Shown piece by piece: positions 1 to 5,799 of a stretch of 5,799 bases of DNA (position 1 is the first letter of the stretch; the number at the start of each line of letters is the position of its first letter). The translations under genes were made by a program, and so were the position numbers. Origin of the DNA: Acidimicrobiia bacterium (GTDB taxonomy: Bacteria; Actinomycetota; Acidimicrobiia; Acidimicrobiales; AC-14); assembly GCA_019244985.1 (NCBI GenBank), contig JAFASB010000355.1, forward strand, positions 1-5,799, read 5' to 3'. The notes beneath the pieces were generated by a model. That model had not been told where the DNA came from. It searched no databases and saw nothing but the letters and a program-made list of their open reading frames with translations.

Positions 1-844
1 GCGCTCGACCGCGCCAGCGGTCCGGCAGCTGACGGGCGCCGATCACCGCCAGGACAAGCAACGCAGCGCCCAACACGGCACCGCCGGCACCGTTGGCGCC
101 GACCTGGCTCGGCGGACGCCAGAAGCCTCCACCGGCGAGCACCCGAAGCACGCCGAGGGGGACAGACGCGCGGGTCGCGAAGTGACGCGGGTTGGCCAGC
201 GGTCCCGTCGGTCCCAACGTGAAGATGCCGGGGTTCACCCACGGCAACTGGGCCACGACGAAGACGATGACGACCGTCGCCAGCCGTCGGCCCCGGTCGG
301 TGGCCAGCCCGCACAGCAGGAGCACGCCGGCGAACATCCCGCCCGTGATGCCTGTGGCTCCGATGGCGACCGACCACAGCCACGTTCGCCGGACGTCGTC
401 ACCCGGCCGCACCAATACGGGCAGCGCCCAGGGCAGAACGGCAAGGGCGGCGGCGACACTCCAATGGCCGACGGCGACGCGCGTGAGCATGAACGGACTG
501 GCGGCGTAGAGGACCCCGGCACCCAGGCGCGCTGCCGTGGGTGCGTCCGGCAACAATCGCCAGGCGCCCGCGAATGCGAGCGCGATTGCCACGCCGAGCA
601 GCGCCTTGCCGGCGACTGCGCCGCCCAGGAGCGTTGACGCCCACGCGAGCGCGGCGCCGAGAGGCACGCGCCGGGACAGCTCGGGCCCGAGTGCCCACAT
701 GCCGCGCGGAACCGGAATCGTCGGCGTCAGCACCAGGTCGAGGTTGAGCAACGAGCCCGGCGCCAGTGCGGGGCCGAGCACGAGCAGCGCGAGGACGGCG
801 CCGGCAAGCCATGGCAGGGCCCGCCAGCGCGCCGATTCCCCCAT
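1..844 (-). CDS. Multi-spanning membrane protein, GT-C glycosyltransferase-like (Rv0226c-like), partial
   Basis: I translated the complement from ATG at 844-842 and it stays open to the left edge, giving 281 residues; the C-terminal part lies outside the window. It is strongly hydrophobic, with likely membrane segments near residues 13-30, 64-96, 105-124, 128-146, 155-180, 187-205 and 255-271, and arginine-rich short loops between some of them. After the first segment comes a loop with LNLDLVLTP (33-41); Asp36 sits where GT-C enzymes usually carry an acidic catalytic residue in their first outer loop. The stretch YAASPFML...LPWALPVLVR (113-146) resembles the matching stretch of the AftD-like protein in this window. 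From memory it recalls mycobacterial Rv0226c, an uncharacterised membrane protein beside Rv0225. The role would be transfer of a sugar from a lipid carrier outside the membrane, by inference. No clear ribosome site precedes the ATG; an in-frame TTG at 883-881 would add 13 residues. It is divergent from the operon starting at 1102. Confidence 0.85.
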   Translation of the reverse strand, partial: MGESARWRALPWLAGAVLALLVLGPALAPGSLLNLDLVLTPTIPVPRGMWALGPELSRRVPLGAALAWASTLLGGAVAGKALLGVAIALAFAGAWRLLPDAPTAARLGAGVLYAASPFMLTRVAVGHWSVAAALAVLPWALPVLVRPGDDVRRTWLWSVAIGATGITGGMFAGVLLLCGLATDRGRRLATVVIVFVVAQLPWVNPGIFTLGPTGPLANPRHFATRASVPLGVLRVLAGGGFWRPPSQVGANGAGGAVLGAALLVLAVIGARQLPDRWRGRA

Positions 845-906
845 CCGTCGAGAGAACCCGCCGCCTGTGCCCTCGTCAAGCAAATGAGTGCCAACCAGAC
901 GGGTCA

Positions 907-918
907 GCCCGATCGGGC
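907..918. repeat. 12-bp perfect palindrome, possible operator
   Basis: GCCCGATCGGGC reads the same on both strands. It lies 63 bp upstream of the ATG at 844 of the minus-strand membrane protein gene, between that start and the AT-rich core, which is a plausible place for a repressor site. It has no loop and no following T-run, so it is not a terminator. A GC-rich palindrome of this length can also arise by chance in such a genome, and I do not recognise a known regulator motif. Confidence 0.25.
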
Positions 919-1092
919 CGTATCACTATTTAGTCCTTTCTCACGCAACGAAATCTGGTCACCATGTTGTGTAATCGAGCAAAGCGACGTTCGGATGCAA
1001 GCCAATACATCGACCTCTGATTCCCGGTATTTCGCCAATTATGACGTTTGTGTAGGCAAAGGTTCTGTTCCGGAAGTTCGCACTACCCAGGC

Positions 1093-1098
1093 AGGAGG
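1093..1098 (+). promoter_or_regulatory. Ribosome binding site of the family-2 glycosyltransferase
   Basis: AGGAGG is a full Shine-Dalgarno match and lies only 3 bases before the GTG at 1102. The spacing is short, but the next in-frame GTG (1126) would remove part of the first beta strand of the fold, and the only upstream option, TTG at 1048, would put the AGGAGG inside the gene. It therefore decides the start at 1102. Confidence 0.7.
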
Positions 1099-1101
1099 GC
1101 C

Positions 1102-1908
1102 GTGCCGCCAGATGCGCTGAGCGTTGTGGTTCCCGCCTACAACGAGGCGCGTCGGCTGGAGACCTCCCTGCCGCTGCTTGCCGAGATCGCCGCCGAGGCC
1201 GGCGCCGAACTGATCGTCGTCGACGACGGCAGCGACGACGGCACCGCCGAAGTGGCGGCGACCTGCTTGGCCGGACTGCCGGGAGCGAAGATCGTCCGTC
1301 TGGCCCTCAACAGCGGGAAGGGCGCTGCGGTCCGTGCGGGCGTCGCCCACGCACGCGGCGGCTCGATCGTTTTCATGGACGCCGACCTGGCCACCGATCT
1401 CGGCGATTTGCCGGCCTTGCTCGAGGCGTTGGAGACGTCAGACGTCGCCATCGGCTCGCGGGTGATGCCAGGGGCAACCGTCGACGGCGCCACCTCGACC
1501 CGCGCCCGCATGGGGCGGACGTTCAACCGCATGGCTCGCGTCGTCACCGGCCTCGACCTGCGAGACACACAGTGCGGCTTCAAGGCCTTCCGGGCGCCGG
1601 TAGCCCAGCTGCTGTTCCACCTCGGCGTCGTCGACGGCTTCGCGTTCGACGTAGAGATCCTCGCCCTCGCCCGGCGTATGGGCTACAGGGTGACGGAGGT
1701 TCCCGTGCACTGGCACGCCGTCGAGGGCAGCCGCGTCGACGTGATGCGCGATCCGGCCCGCATGTTGCGCGACGTCTTGCTGACTGAACTTCGATGGCGG
1801 CGCACCAGGATCCTTGCGGCACTCCCCGACATCGACCTCACCGCCGTGTCGGCATCGACGCTGCTCGACCCAGACGGTGACGAGATCCGTCAGGCGCTGA
1901 CTGCGTAG
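1102..1908 (+). CDS. Family-2 glycosyltransferase, polyprenyl/dolichyl-phosphate glucosyltransferase (ALG5-like)
   Basis: The 268-residue protein is a GT-A fold inverting glycosyltransferase. It shows VVVPAYNE (8-15) and VVDDGSDDGT (39-48) for nucleotide-sugar binding, NSGKGAAVRAG (70-80), the metal-binding DADLAT (93-98, a DXD), GSR (118-120), DTQCGFKAF (155-163) and GFAFDVEIL (179-187). DADLAT, DTQCGFK and GFAFDVEIL together are typical of the ALG5/dolichyl-phosphate glucose synthase branch rather than general family-2 enzymes. The expected reaction is transfer of a hexose, often glucose or mannose, from a nucleotide sugar to polyprenyl phosphate at the inner face of the membrane. No membrane segment is visible at either end, so it would be peripheral. 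GTG at 1102 was chosen because of the AGGAGG just upstream and because the first beta strand follows at once. It is the first gene of the operon; the next begins 12 bp after its stop. The exact sugar cannot be read from the sequence. Confidence 0.93.
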   Translation: MPPDALSVVVPAYNEARRLETSLPLLAEIAAEAGAELIVVDDGSDDGTAEVAATCLAGLPGAKIVRLALNSGKGAAVRAGVAHARGGSIVFMDADLATDLGDLPALLEALETSDVAIGSRVMPGATVDGATSTRARMGRTFNRMARVVTGLDLRDTQCGFKAFRAPVAQLLFHLGVVDGFAFDVEILALARRMGYRVTEVPVHWHAVEGSRVDVMRDPARMLRDVLLTELRWRRTRILAALPDIDLTAVSASTLLDPDGDEIRQALTA

Positions 1909-1920
1909 CGAGGCCTTGCC

Positions 1921-2625
1921 TTGTCCAAGCGAAGCGAGCTCCTGCGCCTGTTCCTGGCCGAGCAACGCGACCCTGAGCCGTTCTACCGGCGCCTGGCTGC
2001 CGACGCCGTTGACCGTCTGCCGTTCTCGGTCGCCGGGGCGCGCATGCTCGACCTGGGCTGCGGGCCCGGTCACTACACCCGGGCGCTTCGCGACGCGGGT
2101 GCAATCGTGCTTCCCGTCGACCTGGATCGCGCCGAGTTCTCACTGCCGGGCGGTCCACCGGGCGGCGAGGTCGTCGGCGACGGGACGGCGTTGCCGGTGG
2201 CGAACGGCGCGCTCGACGGCGTCCTTTGCTCGAACATGCTCGAGCACACACCCGATCCCAGCGCTGTCATCGGCGAACTCGAGCGGGTCGTGCGCCCGGG
2301 CGGGTGGATCTGGCTGAGCTGGACGAACTGGTACTCGCCGTGGGGTGGCCACGACATCAGCCCGTGGCACTACCTCGGCCCCCGTCTCGGCTTGGCCGCC
2401 TACGAGCGAATCCGTCACCGTCAGCCGAAGAACGAGCCCGGCGTTTCCCTGTTCCCGGTGCACGTCGGTAAGACACTGCACGACCTGCGCAGTCGCCCCG
2501 GCGTGCGGATCGTCGACGCCGTTCCCCGCTACTACCCATCGCAGCGCTGGATCCTGCACGTGCCGGCGCTGCGCGAGATCGCGACGTGGAACTGCCTCGT
2601 CGTGCTGGAGAGGACGGCAGCCTGA
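1921..2625 (+). CDS. Class I SAM-dependent methyltransferase (Rv0224c-like)
   Basis: The 234-residue protein carries the SAM-binding glycine motif LDLGCGPG (43-50), an acidic residue after the second strand (Asp67 in PVDLD) for the ribose, GDGTALP (86-92), the strand-4 region CSNMLEH (103-109) and the post-motif RPGG (125-128). This is the methyltransferase type 11 layout. Beyond the core are family-specific stretches: FYRRLAADAVDRL (21-33), NWYSPWGGHDISPWHYLG (136-153) and a C-terminal LREIATWNCLVVLE (217-230). From memory these mirror mycobacterial Rv0224c, which also sits beside a family-4 glycosyltransferase. The substrate is unknown; the context suggests a glycan or lipid-linked glycan intermediate in the cytoplasm. 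The start is TTG at 1921, preceded at 7 bases by GAGG (1910-1913); no ATG or GTG start lies near the N-terminus of the domain. Its TGA overlaps the ATG of the next gene by one base, which suggests coupled translation. Confidence 0.92.
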   Translation: MSKRSELLRLFLAEQRDPEPFYRRLAADAVDRLPFSVAGARMLDLGCGPGHYTRALRDAGAIVLPVDLDRAEFSLPGGPPGGEVVGDGTALPVANGALDGVLCSNMLEHTPDPSAVIGELERVVRPGGWIWLSWTNWYSPWGGHDISPWHYLGPRLGLAAYERIRHRQPKNEPGVSLFPVHVGKTLHDLRSRPGVRIVDAVPRYYPSQRWILHVPALREIATWNCLVVLERTAA

Positions 2626-3698
2626 TGCGGGTCCTTTTCCTCGCGTGGCGCGACCTCGCCCACCCGCAGGCGGGCGGTTCGGAGGTGCTGGTCGATCGCC
2701 TCGCGCTCGGCCTGATCGCCCGAGGCCACGAGGCGGCGGTGCTGTGTGGCGGTCCCGTTTCACCTCGGCCGTATCCGGTCGTCGACGCCGGCGGCACCTA
2801 CAGCCAGTACCTGCGCGCGCCGTTCGCGTACCGGCGCCACTTCTCCGACGTGGACCTGGTGGTCGACGTGGAGAACGGCATCCCCTTCTTCTCGCCGTTG
2901 TGGCGACGCAAGCCGGTGCTCTGCCTCGTCCACCACGTGCACGAGGATCAGTGGGCGACGCGGTTCTCCGCGCCGGTCGCCCGCCTGGGCCGCGCCCTCG
3001 AAGGCCGCGCCATGCCGGCCGTGTACGGGCGGTCGCTCTTCCTTGTCGTCTCGCAATCGACGCGGCGGTCGCTCCGCGATCTCGGCGTGCCTGACGAGCG
3101 CATCCGCCTGATCACCGAAGGCGTCGACGTTGGGGCGACTGCCCTCGGCGCAGCCCCCTCGGACCTGCCCTTGTTCGTCGTGCTCGGCCGGCTCGTGCCC
3201 CACAAGCGCGTCGATCTGCTCCTGCGCGCCTGGCGCGTCGTGCACCGGCGCGTCGGCGGCGAGCTGGTCGTCATCGGCGACGGCCCCGAGCGCGAACGCC
3301 TCCAGGCCGTCGCGGGCCCGGGCGTGACCTTCACCGGTCACGTCACCGATGACGAGAAGTGGGAGCTGCTCCGGCGGGCATGGCTGCTCGTGCACGGCGC
3401 CCACCACGAGGGCTGGGGGATCGCCGTGGTCGAAGCGGCGGCGTGCGGCACACCGGCGCTGGCCTTCGACGTTGCCGGCGTACGCGATGCCGTCATCGAC
3501 GGCGAGACGGGCGTCCTCGTCGATTACGAGGCGGAGCTCACCGCGGCCTGGGTCCAGCTGGCCGCCGATGATCGGACGCGCCGGCGCCTCGGAGACGCGG
3601 CGCGTGAGCGCGCCGCGGCCCTCAGCTGGGACGCGACCGTGACCCAGTTTGTGGCCATTGCCGAAGAGGCGGTCGGAAGGGAACGCGCCGCGGCATGA
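2625..3698 (+). CDS. Family-4 glycosyltransferase, GT-B fold (Rv0225-like)
   Basis: The 357-residue protein has the two-Rossmann-domain layout of retaining family-4 enzymes and a normal length. The N-terminal domain opens with MRVLFLAWRD and HPQAGGSEV (13-21), the glycine-rich acceptor/donor loop, and has LVHHVHEDQW (101-110). The C-terminal domain begins near LFVVLGRLVPHKRVDLLL (183-200), with the conserved Arg189 and Lys194 that contact donor phosphates, then VVIGDGPER (215-223) and the E-X7-E motif at Glu262 and Glu270 in HEGWGIAVVEA. It should use a nucleotide sugar in the cytoplasm; the sugar and acceptor are not evident. ATG at 2625 overlaps the preceding TGA (TGATG), and GGAGAGG lies 11 bases upstream; a longer in-frame opening back to 2586 is just the tail of the methyltransferase read in another frame. 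From memory it resembles mycobacterial Rv0225, next to Rv0224c. Its stop overlaps the next start by 4 bp (ATGA). Confidence 0.93.
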   Translation: MRVLFLAWRDLAHPQAGGSEVLVDRLALGLIARGHEAAVLCGGPVSPRPYPVVDAGGTYSQYLRAPFAYRRHFSDVDLVVDVENGIPFFSPLWRRKPVLCLVHHVHEDQWATRFSAPVARLGRALEGRAMPAVYGRSLFLVVSQSTRRSLRDLGVPDERIRLITEGVDVGATALGAAPSDLPLFVVLGRLVPHKRVDLLLRAWRVVHRRVGGELVVIGDGPERERLQAVAGPGVTFTGHVTDDEKWELLRRAWLLVHGAHHEGWGIAVVEAAACGTPALAFDVAGVRDAVIDGETGVLVDYEAELTAAWVQLAADDRTRRRLGDAARERAAALSWDATVTQFVAIAEEAVGRERAAA

Positions 3699-5799
3699 GT
3701 CTGCTGACAGCAGAACGGGAGTCCGACGAGCCGCGCCAGGAGCCGGCGCCGCATGGTCTTACCCCGCCGATGCCGATCGAGCGTGCCGGCGGCCTCATGG
3801 TCTCGGCGATCGTCGTCGTGTACTGCTTCTTGCAGGAGCCGGGTCGGATCATCGCCGACACCAAGCTCGACCTGTATGTGGCGCCGACCGAGTTCCTGCA
3901 CCGGGCGCTACACCTGTGGGACGCCCACGCCGGCTTCGGGCAGATCCAGAACCAGGCGTTCGGCTACCTGTTCCCGATGGGGCCGTTCTTCGCTGTCGCC
4001 CACGCGCTCCACGTCCCGGCGTGGGCCGCCCAGCGGGTGTGGATGTCGGGCTTGTTGCTGCTCGCGTTCTGGGGCGCGCTGAAGGTCGCCGCGGCGCTTG
4101 GCATCGGCTCGCCGTGGACCCGGCTCGTCGGGGCTGCCGCTTACGCACTGTCGCCGGCGATGTTGAGCCTGATCGCGGTGACGTCGGGCAACCAGCTGCC
4201 GGCGGCGATGCTCCCGTGGGTCCTGCTGCCGCTCGTCCGCCATCGACTGTCGACGCGGCCCTCGCGCACGGCCGCCCGATCGGCCTTGGCGGTTCTGGCC
4301 ATGGGCGGCATCAACGCCACCGCCACCACCGCCGTGCTCGTGATGCCTGCCGTCTGGCTGATGACGCGAACGCGGGGCCAAGACCGCCGGCGGCTCATCA
4401 TGTGGTGGGTGCCGAGCGTACTGTTGGCGACCTTCTGGTGGCTGGGCCCACTGTGGCTGCAGTCCAAGTACGGGTTCCACTTCCTCGACTTCACCGAGAG
4501 CGCCTCGGTGACGACGGCGACCTCGTCGACGGCCGAGGCCGTGCGGGGCACCGGCTACTGGGTGTCGTACCTGCACGTCAACGGGCCGTGGCTGCGCGGC
4601 GCGTGGGAGCTCGTGGCGTCACCGCTCGTCATCCTCGCATCGGCGGGGCTCGCCGCCGCCGGGCTGTACGGGCTGGCGCGCCGAGATTTGCCGTACCGGC
4701 GCTTCCTCGGCGCCACTGCGGTGCTTGGCGTGCTCTTCGTGACGGCCGGTTACACGGGTCCACTGTCGGGCCAGCTCGGACCCCCGATCCAGTCCCTCTT
4801 GCGCGGCCCGCTGTCGCCGTTCCGCAACCTGAACAAGTTCGAACCGATCCTGCGCCTGTCGTTGGCGCTGGCGCTCGCCCACGCGCTGTGGGTGCTCGAC
4901 GTGTCCACGTTCGTCCGCCGTGTCGGGACAGCGGCTCTGCTGGTCGGCGTTGCCGCCGCGCCGCTGTGGCAAGGCCACCTGGCGGCTGATGGGGCGTTCA
5001 AGGGACTGCCTTCGTACTGGCGTCAGGCCGCCACCTGGCTCGGCGATCGGGCCGCGGACGGCCGCACGCTGATCGTCCCGTCGGCCGCGTTCGGCGAGTA
5101 CACGTGGGGGCGGCCTCTCGACGAACCGATGCAGGCACTGGCCAAGAGCGATTGGGCCGTGCGCGACATCGTGCCGCTCGGATCCGTCGGCGAGACGAGG
5201 CTGCTCGACACTGTCGAGCGTCCTCTCGAGCTCGGACAGCCGTCCCCCGGCCTCGCCGCCTTCCTCGCCCGCGCGGGCGTGCACTACGTGCTGCTGCGCA
5301 ACGACCTCGACCCGTTCCGAAGCGGCGCGCCGGCACCTGCATACGTGCGCCGTTCGCTCGACGGCTCGCCCGGCCTCGTCCGCGTCACGTCGTTCGGTCC
5401 GCACGTCGACTACGTCATGAGCGCCGACCGCATGACGCCGGACCTGGGTCGCTCGGTGCGCGCCGACGTGCGGTCGCTCGAGATCTATGAGGTCGGCAGT
5501 CCGGCGGCCACGGTGGCGTCGTACTCCGTCGACGGTGCCCTCACTGTCACGGGCGCCCCCGACGCCTTGCTGCAGCTCGACGACGCCGGAACCCTCGGCG
5601 CGCGCGCCGCGGTGCTCGCCGGTGATCCGCTGGCGCCCAAAGTGGCGGGCGGGGTCCAGGCACAGACCGACGCTGTGCAACGGCGCGACGACCAGTACGG
5701 GTGGGTGCGCAACAACCTCTCGTATCCGCTCACGCCGAGGGAGCCGGCGCCCGGCACCGACCAGGCACCGCAGCAGCGGCTCGTCGTCGACAAGCCTGG
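3695..5799 (+). CDS. AftD-like alpha-(1->3)-arabinofuranosyltransferase family membrane protein (DUF3367), 5' part
   Basis: I translated 701 codons from ATG at 3695 with no stop; the gene continues past the right edge. After a polar, proline-rich cytoplasmic start (1-31) come likely membrane segments near 32-48, 92-106, 116-135, 142-162, 166-182, 196-224, 236-254, 307-328, 338-354, 384-402 and 408-424, then a long soluble stretch from about 430. The first outer loop holds IIADTKLDLYVAPTEFL (52-68), whose Asp55 and Asp59 are candidates for the GT-C catalytic acid. LDFTESASVTTATSS (264-278) and SPFRNLNKFEPILRL (374-388) are hallmarks I associate with the DUF3367/AftD family, as is PSYWRQAATWL (439-449). 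Mycobacterial AftD, about 1400 residues, adds arabinofuranose from decaprenyl-phosphate arabinose to envelope arabinans; its C-terminal carbohydrate-binding part would lie beyond this window. The 4-bp ATGA overlap with the preceding gene fixes the start. The family is secure, but the arabinose specificity is not proven here. Confidence 0.9.
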   Translation, partial: MSLLTAERESDEPRQEPAPHGLTPPMPIERAGGLMVSAIVVVYCFLQEPGRIIADTKLDLYVAPTEFLHRALHLWDAHAGFGQIQNQAFGYLFPMGPFFAVAHALHVPAWAAQRVWMSGLLLLAFWGALKVAAALGIGSPWTRLVGAAAYALSPAMLSLIAVTSGNQLPAAMLPWVLLPLVRHRLSTRPSRTAARSALAVLAMGGINATATTAVLVMPAVWLMTRTRGQDRRRLIMWWVPSVLLATFWWLGPLWLQSKYGFHFLDFTESASVTTATSSTAEAVRGTGYWVSYLHVNGPWLRGAWELVASPLVILASAGLAAAGLYGLARRDLPYRRFLGATAVLGVLFVTAGYTGPLSGQLGPPIQSLLRGPLSPFRNLNKFEPILRLSLALALAHALWVLDVSTFVRRVGTAALLVGVAAAPLWQGHLAADGAFKGLPSYWRQAATWLGDRAADGRTLIVPSAAFGEYTWGRPLDEPMQALAKSDWAVRDIVPLGSVGETRLLDTVERPLELGQPSPGLAAFLARAGVHYVLLRNDLDPFRSGAPAPAYVRRSLDGSPGLVRVTSFGPHVDYVMSADRMTPDLGRSVRADVRSLEIYEVGSPAATVASYSVDGALTVTGAPDALLQLDDAGTLGARAAVLAGDPLAPKVAGGVQAQTDAVQRRDDQYGWVRNNLSYPLTPREPAPGTDQAPQQRLVVDKP

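Larger units (their letters stand above)
845..1101. promoter_or_regulatory. Divergent intergenic region with AT-rich core
   Basis: This 257-bp gap separates the start codons of two divergent transcription units and should hold both promoters. By hand count 73 of 160 bases in 921-1080 are G or C (about 46%), while the coding DNA on both sides is clearly much richer. I found no plus-strand hexamer fitting TANNNT in 921-1100. On the minus strand TTGCGT followed after 17 bases by TGATAC is a loose match only, so I name no promoter. A 12-bp perfect palindrome lies at 907-918 and a shorter one, TTCCGGAA, at 1068-1075. No hairpin with a T-run is visible, so no terminator is called. Confidence 0.6.

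Noticed and set aside
182..812. Several plus- and minus-strand frames in the first 800 bases
   Set aside because: They are out-of-frame shadows of the membrane protein read from 844 leftwards, which has clear membrane segments and family motifs and runs off the edge.
907..918. Palindrome as a transcription terminator
   Set aside because: It has no loop, the stem is only 6 bp and no T-run follows on either strand. Both flanking genes also start here rather than end.
884..1120. 78-residue plus-strand frame filling the divergent gap
   Set aside because: It lies in the AT-rich intergenic core, has no codon bias or recognisable motif, overlaps the ribosome site and start of the family-2 glycosyltransferase, and has no good ribosome site of its own.
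3649..4989. 446-residue plus-strand frame overlapping the family-4 and AftD-like genes
   Set aside because: The product is an Arg/Ala/Pro/Gly-rich sequence with no hydrophobic segments, in a shifted frame of the convincing AftD-like reading frame.
4619..5680. 353-residue minus-strand frame opposite the AftD-like gene
   Set aside because: Its product is rich in Arg, Gly, Glu and His without domain motifs, and it lies wholly antisense to a well-supported coding frame. Long antisense frames are common in GC-rich genes.

Overview
The window is GC-rich chromosomal DNA from a bacterium that is most likely an actinomycete in the broad sense (Actinomycetota). Codon third positions are mostly G or C, GTG and TTG serve as start codons, and the gene set matches a cell-envelope glycosylation locus I know from mycobacteria and relatives. 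I cannot name the genus. A non-mycobacterial lineage such as Acidimicrobiia would fit the diverged proteins, but that is a guess. I see no tRNA, rRNA, CRISPR, insertion sequence or phage feature.

Layout. Positions 1-844 hold a minus-strand gene for a multi-spanning membrane protein of glycosyltransferase C (GT-C) type; it runs off the left edge. Positions 845-1101 are a divergent intergenic region with an AT-rich core: 921-1080 is about 46% GC by hand count, far below the flanking genes. From 1102 a tight plus-strand operon begins: a family-2 glycosyltransferase of the polyprenyl/dolichyl-phosphate glucosyltransferase (ALG5-like) type (1102-1908), a class I SAM-dependent methyltransferase (1921-2625), a family-4 glycosyltransferase (2625-3698), and the first 701 codons of a large AftD-like (DUF3367) membrane arabinofuranosyltransferase-family protein (3695 to the right edge). 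The genes are separated by 12 bp, then overlap by 1 bp and 4 bp.

How the genes may work together (inference). The family-2 enzyme would load a sugar onto a polyprenyl phosphate on the cytoplasmic face. After flipping, lipid-linked sugars are the usual donors for GT-C enzymes, and two GT-C-type proteins flank it. The family-4 enzyme would build or extend a glycan in the cytoplasm from a nucleotide sugar, and the methyltransferase could modify that glycan or its lipid carrier. From memory, the methyltransferase, family-4 enzyme and membrane protein resemble the adjacent M. tuberculosis genes Rv0224c, Rv0225 and Rv0226c, which lie near aftD (Rv0236c). The locus therefore looks like a conserved actinobacterial envelope-glycan cluster whose acceptor and sugar are not fixed by sequence alone.
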